A stretch of DNA of 64,000 nucleotides from Haloarcula ordinaria (GCF_029338275.1 NZ_CP119789.1:1736001-1800000); one strand, 5' to 3'; counted from the first letter of the stretch, positions 43,259-52,770 are shown. The notes: generated from the sequence alone by a model not told the origin. Numbers and translations: made by a program.

Positions 43259-43822
43259 TTATCGACGCCCGGCCACCGTGTACGCGAACCCGCGTTCGAC
43301 CACTGTCGCCTCAAGTCCGGCGTCCTCCATCGCCGTCGAGAGGTCTGCCGGGGTGTAGAACGCCGAGTCGAAGCCGACGAGTCGCTCAGCGGCGACCAGC
43401 CCCCATCCCCGGACCGTCGTCGGGTCGAACTCCCTGACGACGAGGACGCCGCCAGGACGGAGGACACGGGCTGCCTCGGCGAACACGGTCTCGACGTCGC
43501 GGATGTGGTGGAGTGCGTCGACGATGAAAACAGCGTCGACCGACGCGGCTCGAATCGGCAGTCGCGTCGCGTCGCCAGCGACCGTCGCGAGTCCGTACCC
43601 GCGTGCCTGCGCCAGCATCCCCAGTGCGGCGTCGACCACTGTTCGTTCGGGGATGTCCAGACGACGGACAGCCCGACCTGGGCCCCCACCGACGTCTAGG
43701 GCCCGCACGATTTCCCTGTCGGCGACCGCCAGCCCCGCTTCGAGTTTACTCACGCGGGCGCGGGGCATCACGAGGTTGTACGCTCGTGCGAACCGGTCGA
43801 ACGCGCCGACGTCGGCGTGCAT
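43259..43822 (-). CDS. Class I SAM-dependent methyltransferase
   Basis: 187 residues. The AdoMet motif I is LDVGGGPGRAVR; the later motifs are VAGDATRLPIRAASVDAVFIVDALHH and EAARVLRPGGVLVVREFDP. The UbiE/Methyltransf_11 pattern fits quinone or small-molecule methylation; the substrate is unknown. It is 36 bases upstream, in transcription order, of DUF3054 and could be cotranscribed with it. Confidence 0.86.
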   Translation of the reverse strand: MHADVGAFDRFARAYNLVMPRARVSKLEAGLAVADREIVRALDVGGGPGRAVRRLDIPERTVVDAALGMLAQARGYGLATVAGDATRLPIRAASVDAVFIVDALHHIRDVETVFAEAARVLRPGGVLVVREFDPTTVRGWGLVAAERLVGFDSAFYTPADLSTAMEDAGLEATVVERGFAYTVAGRR

Positions 43823-43934
43823 ACTCCCCGTTCGTGGGCCGGATACTTACACCTCCGCACCTCGCTCGACCAGCTCTCCCGGCAGACCCATGCCCGTTCG
43901 GGGCGTCTGCACGACCACTGCGACTCGCTCACCG

Positions 43935-44087
43935 ATGATTCCCCCACTCGTCCGCCGCTGTCCCAACTGCGGACATCGAACCTGGAGCTCCCGGTTCGGC
44001 GTCGTTCCGGATGTTCGGCCGCGACAGGTCGAGTGTCCCGCGTGTGGGCACCGGTTCCGGGTGCTCGACGACCCGCGACTGCTCTGA
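43935..44087 (+). CDS. Small zinc-ribbon protein
   Basis: 50 residues with two Cys pairs, CPNCGH near the start and CPACGHRF near the end, 23 residues apart, a complete zinc ribbon. Start at ATG 43935 gives MIPPLVRRCPNCG; the longer upstream frame to 43503 lies opposite the methyltransferase and is not credible. Such stand-alone ribbons are common in haloarchaea; function unknown. Confidence 0.55.
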   Translation: MIPPLVRRCPNCGHRTWSSRFGVVPDVRPRQVECPACGHRFRVLDDPRLL

Positions 44088-44133
44088 ACGCCGCTCTCCA
44101 AACGTACTTTTCCCCGGGCGCCGATCCATCGCT

Positions 44134-44652
44134 ATGGAGTTCGCCTTGCTGGGCTGGTCCGAGGACGGCCACCGACTCCGATTGGACCACGAGCGGTTCG
44201 CCTACGCCGGGAAGTTCGTGATGACCTCGACGGGGAAGGCGGTCGTCGGCGACGACGGGCCGGTCGCGGCCGCTGCGTTCGACGCCGACCGGACCGACCC
44301 CGAGACGCTCTGCATCCGCTACGTCACCGTTCGGCGCGACCGGCAGGGCGAGGGCATCGGGAGCGAGCTGCTCCGCTTCGTCAGGGAACGCGCCCTCGAA
44401 CGGGGCTACGAGCGGGTCACCATCGGCGTCAACAACCCCTTCTCGTACCAGGCGGCCTACCGGGCCGGCTTCTGTTACACCGGGACCGAGCAGGGACTGG
44501 GCGAACTCGAACTCGAGTGGCCAGGCGACCGGAACCGGGACCGGTACCAGGATGGACTCGACGTATTCCGCGGGCGGGACCTCTCTCCGGAGGAGGAGTC
44601 GTTCCTGCACGCGAAGACCGGGGTCGCGCCACCGAATGACGACGTCGAGTGA
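44134..44652 (+). CDS. GNAT-family acetyltransferase
   Basis: 172 residues. The acetyl-CoA loop is VRRDRQGEGIGSELL (Arg/Gln-x-x-Gly-x-Gly), followed by FVRERALERGYERVTIGVNN and SYQAAYRAGFCYTGTE, the classic GNAT end. Substrate unknown. It is 88 bases ahead of fen1, with a hairpin between them. Confidence 0.85.
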   Translation: MEFALLGWSEDGHRLRLDHERFAYAGKFVMTSTGKAVVGDDGPVAAAAFDADRTDPETLCIRYVTVRRDRQGEGIGSELLRFVRERALERGYERVTIGVNNPFSYQAAYRAGFCYTGTEQGLGELELEWPGDRNRDRYQDGLDVFRGRDLSPEEESFLHAKTGVAPPNDDVE

Positions 44653-44668
44653 GCGTCCCACAAGGGTT

Positions 44669-44697
44669 CGAGACGCTTCGCGTCGCTCAGCGTCTCG
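44669..44697. promoter_or_regulatory. Inverted repeat between the GNAT and fen1 genes
   Basis: CGAGACGC (44669-44676) and GCGTCTCG (44690-44697) form a perfect 8-base-pair stem. Within it, GACG and CGTC can pair into a smaller competing hairpin, so it could act as a terminator or attenuator. Confidence 0.4.
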
Positions 44698-44739
44698 CTA
44701 CCCGGGAGCTTCAAACCGGTGTCGGCCCAACGTCCGCCG

Positions 44740-45720
44740 ATGGGAAACGCAGACCTCCGTTCACTCGCGGTCATCGAAGACGTCCCGTTCGACGACCTCG
44801 GTGACAGCATCGTCGCCGTCGACGCCCACAACTGGCTCTACCGGTATCTCACGACCACGGTGAAGTTCACCAGCGACCACAAGTACACCACCGCCGAGGG
44901 CGAGGAGGTGGCCAACCTCATCGGCGTCGTCCAGGGCCTGCCGAAGTTCTTCGAGCACGACCTGACCCCGGTGTTCGTCTTCGACGGCGCCGTGACAGAC
45001 CTCAAGGACGACGAGGTACAGAAACGACGCGAGCAACGCGAGCGCTACGAGGACGAGCTGGCGGAGGCGCGCGAGGCCGGGGACGCAGTACGGGCGGCGA
45101 AGCTGGACTCGCGGACGCAGCGGCTCACCCCGACCATCGTCGAGACGACTCGCGAGCTGCTCTCGCTGCTGGACGTCCCCGTCGTCGACGCACCGGCCGA
45201 AGGCGAGGGGCAGGCCGCCTACATGGCCCGCAAGGGCGACGTGGACTACACGGGCACGGAGGACTACGACGCGCTCCTGTTCGGGTCGCCCTACACCCTG
45301 CGCCAGCTCACCTCCAAAGGTGACCCGGAGCTGATGGACTTCGAGGCGACGCTAGAGCGCCACGACCTCACCTGGGAGCAACTCGTCGACGCGGCCATCC
45401 TGATGGGGACGGACTTCAACGAGGGCATCTCCGGTATCGGTCCCAAGACTGCGGTGACGGCGCTGCGCGAGCACGGTGACCTCTACGGGGTCCTCGAATC
45501 GCGCGGCGAACACATCGAGCACGCGGACCGGCTCCGCGACCTGTTTCTCGACCCCGCGGTCACCGACGACTACAGCGTCCGGACCGACCTGGACCCCGAC
45601 GTCGCCGCCGCCCGCCGGTTCGTCACCGAGGAGTGGGAGGTCGACGCCGACGAGGTCGCACGCGGGTTCGAGCGCATCGAGGAGTCGCTGGTCCAGACCG
45701 GCCTCGACCGCTGGACCTGA
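44740..45720 (+). CDS. fen: Flap endonuclease FEN1
   Basis: 326 residues. Structure-specific nuclease that removes 5' flaps in replication and repair. N domain [14 protein letters not shown], the helical arch region around [16 protein letters not shown], the I domain [29 protein letters not shown] and [19 protein letters not shown] carry the metal-binding acids. The C-terminus [11 protein letters not shown] keeps a PCNA-box core (Gln-x-x-Leu-x-x-Trp) with one terminal aromatic. ATG at 44740 gives [10 protein letters not shown]. Confidence 0.95.
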   Translation: MGNADLRSLAVIEDVPFDDLGDSIVAVDAHNWLYRYLTTTVKFTSDHKYTTAEGEEVANLIGVVQGLPKFFEHDLTPVFVFDGAVTDLKDDEVQKRREQRERYEDELAEAREAGDAVRAAKLDSRTQRLTPTIVETTRELLSLLDVPVVDAPAEGEGQAAYMARKGDVDYTGTEDYDALLFGSPYTLRQLTSKGDPELMDFEATLERHDLTWEQLVDAAILMGTDFNEGISGIGPKTAVTALREHGDLYGVLESRGEHIEHADRLRDLFLDPAVTDDYSVRTDLDPDVAAARRFVTEEWEVDADEVARGFERIEESLVQTGLDRWT

Positions 45721-45828
45721 CCACGCAGACCGCCGGCAGGAGCGATAAGTCGACCTTACTCGCGGCTTTCGTCGTTCGGTTTCAGGCTCGCTGACGCAAA
45801 CTATCTAGTGGGCACCGGGCCGGGACGG

Positions 45829-45838
45829 TATACACATA
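45829..45838 (+). promoter_or_regulatory. TATA box for the 47-residue gene
   Basis: TATACACATA lies about 45 bases before the ATG at 45879, giving a short leader of about 18 bases. Confidence 0.5.
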
Positions 45839-45878
45839 GCGATTGCTCCTATTGGCCCGTAGGTGCTCTACTCGGGTA

Positions 45879-46022
45879 ATGAGCGACGCAGTGTACCTGG
45901 TGCAGAACAACGGCGAAACCCGAATCGAACTCGACGAAGAGAGTTATGACCGCATTATCGACAGCCCGCGGGCGACCGTCATCGGCCACCGCCGAAACGG
46001 CCCCATCGTCAAGATTCGGTAA
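45879..46022 (+). CDS. Small 47-residue protein
   Basis: 47 residues: MSDAVYLVQNNGETRIELDE, then SYDRIIDSPRATVIGHRRNG and PIVKIR. The alternating hydrophobic pattern suggests a small beta protein. A good TATA box is ahead of it and the frame has no competing gene. It is followed 45 bases later by the convergent coiled-coil gene. Family not recognised. Confidence 0.6.
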   Translation: MSDAVYLVQNNGETRIELDEESYDRIIDSPRATVIGHRRNGPIVKIR

Positions 46023-46067
46023 CGACGTCTTACCGACGGGATGCGGCTCGACCGGTCGCGAGTCACC

Positions 46068-46625
46068 TCACGACTGGTCGCCGAGCTGGTCCCTGAGTTG
46101 CTCCATCTGTTGCTGGAGCCGGTCGATCTGTTCCTCGACCTGGCCCTCCGCTTCCTCCTGCATGGTCTCCAGCTGGCGCTCCGTCTCGTCGAGGAACGAG
46201 AGCGTCTGTGACTCGAAGTCCTCGTGGGCGGCGAGCAGCGTGTCCATCTGCCTGTCGACCGTCTCGAGATACGACTCCGAGGCGCCTTCGACGCCCTCGA
46301 CCCCGGACTCGGCAGCCTCGATGGCCTGCTGGCCGGCCTCGCTCGCCGCGTCGAACTGCTCGTCGATGGCATCTCTGACCTGTTCGAGGCCCGTCGCCGA
46401 TCCGGGCACGAGTTGCTCGATCGCGTCGAGCGTCTGGTGGAGCGTCTCGCGCGTGGTCTCGGCGCCGCGGTCGTTCAGGTCCGCCCCGTGTTCGAGCCCC
46501 GTCAGCACCGCACGGTTGAGCTCGCGCTGGAACTCGAGGCTGTGTGTGAGCGCACGCTGGCTCCCTTCGATCGCCTGACGCTGGAGTTCGAACGCCGAGC
46601 GGAACGGGTTCTTGTCGTCCGTCAT
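46068..46625 (-). CDS. Coiled-coil protein, possibly phasin-like
   Basis: 185 residues, almost entirely helical. N-terminal segment NPFRSAFELQRQAIEGSQRAL resembles the amphipathic helix of haloarchaeal phasins (PhaP) that coat polyhydroxyalkanoate granules; the second half is a heptad-like coiled coil (DRQMDTLLAAHEDFESQTL, RQLETMQEEAEGQVEEQ). No PHA synthase gene is in the window, so this is tentative. It may simply be a structural coiled-coil protein. Confidence 0.6.
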   Translation of the reverse strand: MTDDKNPFRSAFELQRQAIEGSQRALTHSLEFQRELNRAVLTGLEHGADLNDRGAETTRETLHQTLDAIEQLVPGSATGLEQVRDAIDEQFDAASEAGQQAIEAAESGVEGVEGASESYLETVDRQMDTLLAAHEDFESQTLSFLDETERQLETMQEEAEGQVEEQIDRLQQQMEQLRDQLGDQS

Positions 46626-46714
46626 AGATGGACGTATCGACGCGATATCATATCAACCCTCGCCCGGCCACAGTCCGATGCCGCGTCCCGTTCAGAAAGC
46701 GCGGTCGTGGACGC

Positions 46715-47854
46715 TCAGACCGCGGGTTCGATCTTCTTGACCGTGTCCATGTTCCGGTTCCGGACGGCCTCACCGGTCCTCGAGTCGAAGACGTGGATGG
46801 CCTCTTCGGGGAACCGGACGGTGACCTCGTCGCCCGCCGCGATACTGTGCATCCCGCTCACGGTGGCGATGAACGACTCGTCGCCCGCCTCGAAGTGGAG
46901 GTGGACCGTGTTCTCGTTCCCCCGGGGCTCGATAACGTCGACGACGGCGTCGTAATCGTGGTCGCCAGTGTTCTCTGGGACGACTTCGACGTCCTCGGGC
47001 CTGATGCCCAGCGTGAGGTCCGTCTTCTCACCGAGGCTGTCGGCGACTGACGCCGACAGCGGGTACTCGAAGCCGTCGGCAGCGAGCGTCCTGCCCTCCC
47101 GGGTCACGTCGAAGAAGTTCATCGCCGGTTCGCCGATGAACCCGGCGACGAAGAGGTTGTTCGGTTCGTGGTAACACTCCAGCGGCGTCGCGGCCTGCTG
47201 GAGTCTCCCGCCGTCGAGGATGGCGATGCGGTCGGACATCGTCATCGCCTCGGTCTGGTCGTGGGTGACGTACACCGTCGTCACGTCCAGGTCCTCCTGG
47301 AGGTGCTGGAGCTCGGTTCGCATGTCAGCACGGAGCTTGGCGTCGAGATTCGCCAGGGGCTCGTCCATCAGGAACACTTCGGGGTCCCGGACGATGGCCC
47401 GGCCCAGTGCGACACGCTGCTGTTGCCCACCGGAGAGCTCGCCCGGCTTGCGGTCGACGAGGTCGTCGATGCCGAGCAGGTCGGCGGCCTCGTCGACCCG
47501 CTCTCGAATCTCGTCGTCGGACATGTCGGTCGACTGTTCCAGCCCGAAGCCCATGTTCCGCCGGATGGACATGTGCGGGTACAACGCGTAGGACTGGAAC
47601 ACCATCGCGACGTCGCGCTGGGCCGGCGGCTGGTCGTTGATGACCTGGCCGCCGAGCCGAATCTCGCCGCTCGTGATGTCCTCGAGTCCGGCTATCATCC
47701 GCAGGGTCGTCGATTTCCCACAGCCCGAGGGCCCGACGACACAGAGGAACTCGCCGTCCTCGATGTCGACCGAGACCTCGTCGACCGCGCGAATCTCGCC
47801 CTCGTCGTCGTCGTAGAATATCTTCGTGATTTCGTCGAGTGTCAGTTGTGCCAT
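46715..47854 (-). CDS. Carbohydrate-type ABC transporter ATP-binding protein (MalK/UgpC/MsmX-like)
   Basis: 379 residues. Walker A GPSGCGKSTTL, signature LSGGQQQRVALG, Walker B VFLMDEPLANLD, then the regulatory TOBE part from about residue 240 (GIRPEDVEVVPEN). It energises uptake by the two permeases that precede it in transcription. It is the last gene of the unit, eight bases after the second permease. Confidence 0.94.
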   Translation of the reverse strand: MAQLTLDEITKIFYDDDEGEIRAVDEVSVDIEDGEFLCVVGPSGCGKSTTLRMIAGLEDITSGEIRLGGQVINDQPPAQRDVAMVFQSYALYPHMSIRRNMGFGLEQSTDMSDDEIRERVDEAADLLGIDDLVDRKPGELSGGQQQRVALGRAIVRDPEVFLMDEPLANLDAKLRADMRTELQHLQEDLDVTTVYVTHDQTEAMTMSDRIAILDGGRLQQAATPLECYHEPNNLFVAGFIGEPAMNFFDVTREGRTLAADGFEYPLSASVADSLGEKTDLTLGIRPEDVEVVPENTGDHDYDAVVDVIEPRGNENTVHLHFEAGDESFIATVSGMHSIAAGDEVTVRFPEEAIHVFDSRTGEAVRNRNMDTVKKIEPAV

Positions 47855-47861
47855 TGTCAGA

Positions 47862-48785
47862 TCACTCCGCGACTCCTTTCGCGAACTGTTCGCCGAAGAA
47901 GATGTACACGAGCAGGGTCGGCAGCGCCGCGATGATGGCGCCGGCCATCGTCAGCGTGAAGTCCTGCTGGACCCCGCCGGTCAATCGGACCAGGCGCTGG
48001 GTCGCGACCTGCGTGTTCGGGTCGTTCAGCAGGACGAGCGCGAACAGCAGGTCGTTGTACACCTGCGTGAACTGGTAGATGAGCGTCACCGCGAACATCG
48101 GCAGCGACAGCGGGAAGATGATGTTCTTGTAGATACTGAACGCCGTCGCGCCGTCGAGGCGCGCGGCCTCTATCATCTCGTCGGAGATGGCCTGGTAGTA
48201 CGACCGGAACAGCAGCGTCGTGATGGGGATCCCGTAGGCCGCGTGCGTGATGGTCAGCTGGATGAGCTGGATGTCGCCGCTGCGCGGGTACGCCCAGTTA
48301 CCGCCCGTGACGAACCCGAACACGGTGTTGACGAAGCCGGTGACGAGGTCGGGCCAGATCTGGAACCAGAACGTCGTCAGCGGGACGAGCACCGCCTGGT
48401 ACGGGATGAAGATGCCCGCGATGATGAGCACGACGACGCCCACCTGGCCGCGCCAGTCGATGGTCGTCAGCCCGTAGGCCGCGAGGCTCCCGAACAGCGC
48501 CGAGAGGATGGTCGCGGGCACGGCCATCAGCATCGAGTCGATCAGTCCGGGCCGCAGCGTCTCCCACGCGTTGAGGGCCGAACTGACCGAGAAGCCGTCG
48601 CCCAGCGGTGGGACGTACGGCGCCGTCGCGGTGAACGCCTGCTGGGTCTTGAACATCGTCGCCACGGCCGTCTCGACTGGGACGAGGTAGAAGGCGATTC
48701 CGCCGAGCAAGACGAGATACAGCCCGATGCGGCGGGCCTCCATCTCCCGGAGCGTCTGAATCGGGTTGCTGCTCGACGTGCTCAT
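47862..48785 (-). CDS. Carbohydrate-type ABC transporter permease (MalG/UgpE-like)
   Basis: 307 residues with six transmembrane helices. The ATPase-contact EAA loop is EMIEAARLDGATAFSIYKNIIFPLS. It overlaps the first permease gene by four bases (48782-48785). Together they form the channel of a sugar- or glycerol-phosphate-like importer. Confidence 0.92.
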   Translation of the reverse strand: MSTSSSNPIQTLREMEARRIGLYLVLLGGIAFYLVPVETAVATMFKTQQAFTATAPYVPPLGDGFSVSSALNAWETLRPGLIDSMLMAVPATILSALFGSLAAYGLTTIDWRGQVGVVVLIIAGIFIPYQAVLVPLTTFWFQIWPDLVTGFVNTVFGFVTGGNWAYPRSGDIQLIQLTITHAAYGIPITTLLFRSYYQAISDEMIEAARLDGATAFSIYKNIIFPLSLPMFAVTLIYQFTQVYNDLLFALVLLNDPNTQVATQRLVRLTGGVQQDFTLTMAGAIIAALPTLLVYIFFGEQFAKGVAE

Positions 48786-49855
48786 AGTTCACCTCGCTTG
48801 TACTCGCTGTAGAGATACGGCGCGATGATGAGCAGCGCCAGGACGAACAGGACGATGGCGATGGCCGACCCGTACGCCCACTCGTTGCCGCCGGTGAACG
48901 CCTCGCGGTACATCATCGTCGCGAGGATGTCCAGGTTCGCGCCCGGCTGGTCGCCCCGAAGGGCGAAGATGAAGTCGAACGCCTTCAGCGCGAACACCAT
49001 CAGCACGACGGAGGCGGATACCGCCGAGGCCCGCAGCTGTGGGATGATGACGCGCATGTACATCCGAATCGTCGAGGCCCCGTCGACGCGGGCGGCCTCG
49101 TAGTGCTCGGTCGGGATGGCCCGTAGCCCCGCCAGGAAGACGACCATCGCGTAGCCGCTGAACTGCCAGAGCAGGGCGAAGATGACCGCCGGGAGCGCCG
49201 TCGTGTTCCACGAGAGCCACTGGAGCACCGTCGCGTTGATGGCCTCCGGTTTCAGGAGCGTGACGAGCACTCCCTCGAGGTTCAACACCCGCAGGAACGT
49301 GTTGAGCACGCCGTTGCGGGCGTTGTACATCCAGGCCCACATCGTCGCCGTGACGACGAAGGAGAGCGACATCGGGAGCAGGTATATCGTCCGGAAGGTG
49401 TTCTCGAAGCGGATCTGCTGGTCGATGAGTATCGCCGCCAGCAGCCCCACGACGAGACAGAGCAGCGTGAACACCACCAGCAACACGACGGTGTTCTGTG
49501 TGGCCTGCCAGAACGCGCCGTCCTGGAGCAACCGGCCGTACATCTCGAGGTCGAGGTCGGAGTAGTCGGCGCCGGAGAGTGACAGCCCCTCCCAGTCGGT
49601 CAGCGAGATGATCGCGTTCCAGAAGATGGCGCCGTAGACGAAAAAGCCCGCCAGGACGACCGGTGGGAGCCAGAACGGCGACGACTCGATGAGCTCCCAC
49701 TCCACCGGGAGCGCGTCGCGCAGCGACCCCCCTCGCCCCTCGCCGACCGCCGTCCCGCCGTCTGTCGCGACCTCTCTGTCGGCCGATTCGGTGCTGCCTA
49801 CGGCTGACCGGAGTCTGTCCCGGGCAGTTCGGAGTCTGGTAAGTATCTCACGCAT
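48782..49855 (-). CDS. Carbohydrate-type ABC transporter permease (MalF/UgpA-like)
   Basis: 357 residues from the ATG at 49855 (a GTG at 49870 would add five). A hydrophilic N-terminus of about 60 residues is followed by six transmembrane helices, with the EAA loop EHYEAARVDGASTIRMYMRVIIPQL. It pairs with the MalG-like permease. No binding-protein gene precedes it: the next 555 bases are gene-free, so the ligand is unknown. Confidence 0.92.
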   Translation of the reverse strand: MREILTRLRTARDRLRSAVGSTESADREVATDGGTAVGEGRGGSLRDALPVEWELIESSPFWLPPVVLAGFFVYGAIFWNAIISLTDWEGLSLSGADYSDLDLEMYGRLLQDGAFWQATQNTVVLLVVFTLLCLVVGLLAAILIDQQIRFENTFRTIYLLPMSLSFVVTATMWAWMYNARNGVLNTFLRVLNLEGVLVTLLKPEAINATVLQWLSWNTTALPAVIFALLWQFSGYAMVVFLAGLRAIPTEHYEAARVDGASTIRMYMRVIIPQLRASAVSASVVLMVFALKAFDFIFALRGDQPGANLDILATMMYREAFTGGNEWAYGSAIAIVLFVLALLIIAPYLYSEYKRGEL

Positions 49856-50410
49856 GGTTGTGTCAGTCACGCGGCAGTGTCGTCGGGGACTCCCGCCTCG
49901 ACGCCCGCGCCGTGGCCCGTCGGTGTGCCAGTCCGACGGTCGGCCCGCAGTCGGTCTCGATAGCGGCCCGACACCGTGTCAGTCGTGACGTGCGACGCGT
50001 CGTCGGCGGGTCCCTGTCGGCCCGTCACCCCGCGTGTGGGCGGCGGGCAGTCCGTTCGAGGCCACGTCGGTCGTGTCTGCTGGTGGCCCGTTCGACGGTC
50101 AGCCGGGCGCCGACGGTTCCGACTGCCCGTCCGAGCGGCCGGAACGACCCGACGGCGGCGGCGTCTGCGGTGGGTCTCACCGTGGCTTCGAACCCACCGT
50201 AAATCGAGACACCTGACACTTAATGATTGCGAATAGCAATGCACGGCGAACCGGGCCTGAGGCGCCCGAATTTGGCGGTTCTGTACTCGAAAAATCGTCG
50301 TTCTTCGCGTTCGGGGCGACGACTGGTCACGGTCGTTCACCGCGGTATCGGCCCCGGCCCGACCGGTCGACCGGTGGCTTTTACGACCCCGCAATCGACC
50401 CTCCAGCTGT
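49856..50410. other. 555-base stretch without a convincing gene
   Basis: Between the ABC permease start and fumC no frame on either strand looks coding. The frames are Arg-rich and without motifs. A solute-binding protein gene would be expected here and is absent. TTTTACG near 50375 is a weak TATA box for fumC. A few AT-rich bases at 50220-50245 may be a promoter. Confidence 0.5.
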
Positions 50411-51817
50411 ATGACCGACGAGTTCCGCACCGAACAGGACAGCCTCGGTGAGATGCAGGTCCCCGCGGACGCCTACTGGGGGGCCCAGACGCAGCGCGCG
50501 GTCGAGAACTTCCCCATCAGCGACGTGACGTTCGGTCGCCGGTTCATCCGCGCGCTCGGCGTGGTGAAGAAGGCGGCCGCACAGGCCAACCGCGACCTGG
50601 AGGCGATTCCCGCGGACAAGGCCGACTGCATCGTCGAGGCCGCAGACGAGGTCATCGCCGGCGACCACGACGACCAGTTCCCGGTCGACGTCTTCCAGAC
50701 CGGCTCGGGCACCTCCTCGAACATGAACGCCAACGAGGTCATCGCCAACCGCGCGACCGAACTGTACGGCGGCGAGATCGGCACGCGGGAGATTCATCCG
50801 AACGACCACGTCAACTTCGGCCAGTCGAGCAACGACGTCATCCCGACGGCGATGCACGTCGCCGCGCTCGAGGCCGTCGAGAAGGACGTCCTCCCCGGCC
50901 TGAAGGTCCTGCGCGACGAACTCGCCGCGAAAGAGGAGGCGTTCGACGACGTCGTCAAGACCGGTCGCACGCACCTCCAGGACGCGACGCCCATCACGCT
51001 CGGCCAGGAGTTCTCCGGCTACCGGACCCAGATCGAGAAAGGTATCTCCCGTGTCCAGGATACGCAGGGGCGACTCTCCGAACTCGCCCTCGGTGGCACC
51101 GCCGTCGGGACGGGGCTCAACACGCTGCCCGAGTTCCCCGCGAAGGCGGCCGAGTACATCAGCGAGGAGACCGGCGTCGACTTCCGGGAGGCCGACAACC
51201 ACTTCGAGGCGCAGGCCGCCCACGACGCGATGTCCGAGGCCCACGGCGCGCTCCGGACCGTTGCCGGCTCGATGAACAAGATCGCCAACGACCTCCGCCT
51301 GCTCGCCTCGGGGCCGCGGAACGGTCTCGGCGAGATCGACCAGCCGGAGAACCAGCCCGGCTCGTCCATCATGCCCGGGAAGATAAACCCGGTCGTCGCC
51401 GAGTCCGTCAACCAGATTCACAAGCAGGTCGTCGGCAACGACGCCGCCGTCTCGGCCGGGGCCGCGGAGGGACAGATCGACCTCAACCTCTACAAGCCCA
51501 TCCTCGCCTCGAACTTCCTGCAGTCGGCCCGTCTCATCGCCAACGGGAGCGAGGTGTTCGGCGAGAAGTTCGTCGCGAAACTCGAGGCCGACGCGGACCA
51601 CTGCGCGGAGCGCGTCGAGCAGAGCATGGCGCTGGCGACGGCGCTCAACCCGGCAATCGGCTACGACAAGGCCAGCAAGGTCGCGAAGCGGGCGCTCGCC
51701 GAGGACAAGACCATCCGCGAGGTCGTCCTCGAGGAAGGTTACCTCGACGAGGACGAGGTCGACGAGGTGCTCGATCCGGTGAAGATGACCAAGCGCGGCG
51801 TGCTCGGCGACGAGTAG
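50411..51817 (+). CDS. fumC: Fumarate hydratase class II
   Basis: 468 residues. Hydrates fumarate to malate in the TCA cycle; iron-free class. Family signatures are GSGTSSNMNANEV (residues about 98-110) and the catalytic GSSIMPGKINPV (about 317-328). The start ATG at 50411 gives MTDEFRTEQDSLGEMQVPADAYWGAQTQR, with the family block beginning at residue 10. It stands alone on its strand. Confidence 0.96.
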   Translation: MTDEFRTEQDSLGEMQVPADAYWGAQTQRAVENFPISDVTFGRRFIRALGVVKKAAAQANRDLEAIPADKADCIVEAADEVIAGDHDDQFPVDVFQTGSGTSSNMNANEVIANRATELYGGEIGTREIHPNDHVNFGQSSNDVIPTAMHVAALEAVEKDVLPGLKVLRDELAAKEEAFDDVVKTGRTHLQDATPITLGQEFSGYRTQIEKGISRVQDTQGRLSELALGGTAVGTGLNTLPEFPAKAAEYISEETGVDFREADNHFEAQAAHDAMSEAHGALRTVAGSMNKIANDLRLLASGPRNGLGEIDQPENQPGSSIMPGKINPVVAESVNQIHKQVVGNDAAVSAGAAEGQIDLNLYKPILASNFLQSARLIANGSEVFGEKFVAKLEADADHCAERVEQSMALATALNPAIGYDKASKVAKRALAEDKTIREVVLEEGYLDEDEVDEVLDPVKMTKRGVLGDE

Positions 51818-51863
51818 GCGACGCACACCATTCGCACCGAACCGACCACTGTTCGGACGACGT

Positions 51864-52688
51864 TTACTCACCGCCAGTACGGTTGGTCGCGACCTGCCGG
51901 TCCGTCGCCTCGTCCAGCCAGGCCGGCGGTTCGACGGTCGTCTCGCCGACGTCCTCGTACCAGATTGTGTGTCGAATCTCTTCGCTCGGCGTCACGTACC
52001 GCACGTCGAGGCGGTGGACCAGGCCCGCCGAATCGACGAGCAACGAAACGCGGTACACCTCGCTCTCGCCGAGCAAAGAGGCCCAGGGCGGCTTCCCGCC
52101 GCTGCCGACGACGCGGAAGAACTGCGTTCCGTTCCGGACGACGGGGGTCGTCCACGTCTCGTTGGTCGACAGGTACTGGGAGACGTAGAAGGACCCCTCG
52201 AAGGCGAACTGGTCGCGGCCGAACCGTATCTCGCCGCCGCGGAACGTCCGGTTCTCACCGTCGTCGCGCCGTTCGTACCACAGCTGCCCATCGCCGTACG
52301 TCGACTGTCGGTAGATGCGCTCGCGGCCGTCGGAGAACGTCCGAACACGGTCGAGGTCGTGCCGGTACGTCCGGATGCCGGTGACGGAGGTCGTCTCGTT
52401 GCGTCGCACCGTCGTGGTGACGTTCCCGCGCGTGAGCGTCCCGACGTACCGCTCGTGCATCGTGTAGGACTGGTTCGTGAGCGCCTGCCGGTGGGCCGCC
52501 GAGAGTGTCGTCACGCTGCGGATACCCGCATCGGTGATGCCCGGCGGCGGAATCGGGTCCCTGGGCTCGGCGGTCGGGACCGGTGCCGGTGTGACGGCCT
52601 CGTCTGGGGCATCCCCGAACCCCGTGACGGAGGTACAGCCTGCAGTGACGGTGAGGATGGCGAGCGCGACCGTCAGGTGCCACCGCAT
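51864..52688 (-). CDS. Lipoprotein (DUF7537-like)
   Basis: 274 residues. The signal peptide MRWHLTVALAILTVTAGC ends in a lipobox Thr-Ala-Gly-Cys (Cys at 18), so it is membrane-anchored outside the cell. The rest is beta-rich with many Tyr/Trp: RTYRHDLDRVRTFSDGRERI, FEGSFYVSQYLSTNETW. I recall this as the haloarchaeal DUF7537 lipoprotein family. ATG at 52688 chosen; the upstream frame to 52763 is not coding-like. Confidence 0.75.
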   Translation of the reverse strand: MRWHLTVALAILTVTAGCTSVTGFGDAPDEAVTPAPVPTAEPRDPIPPPGITDAGIRSVTTLSAAHRQALTNQSYTMHERYVGTLTRGNVTTTVRRNETTSVTGIRTYRHDLDRVRTFSDGRERIYRQSTYGDGQLWYERRDDGENRTFRGGEIRFGRDQFAFEGSFYVSQYLSTNETWTTPVVRNGTQFFRVVGSGGKPPWASLLGESEVYRVSLLVDSAGLVHRLDVRYVTPSEEIRHTIWYEDVGETTVEPPAWLDEATDRQVATNRTGGE

Positions 52689-52770
52689 ACCACGGCATAG
52701 CTGCCAGACAGGCAAAAGGCGTCTGGTGGAAGGGTGCGTTTTTTGGCCCCCGGTCACGGACACGCTGACA

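Noticed and set aside
50160..50215. tRNA-like T-loop GCTTCGAACCC
   Set aside because: Stem arms do not pair properly and no D-arm, anticodon arm or acceptor stem can be drawn.
49867..50430. Possible binding-protein remnant in the gap before the ABC permeases
   Set aside because: All frames translate to Arg-rich sequence without signal peptide, lipobox or binding-protein motifs.
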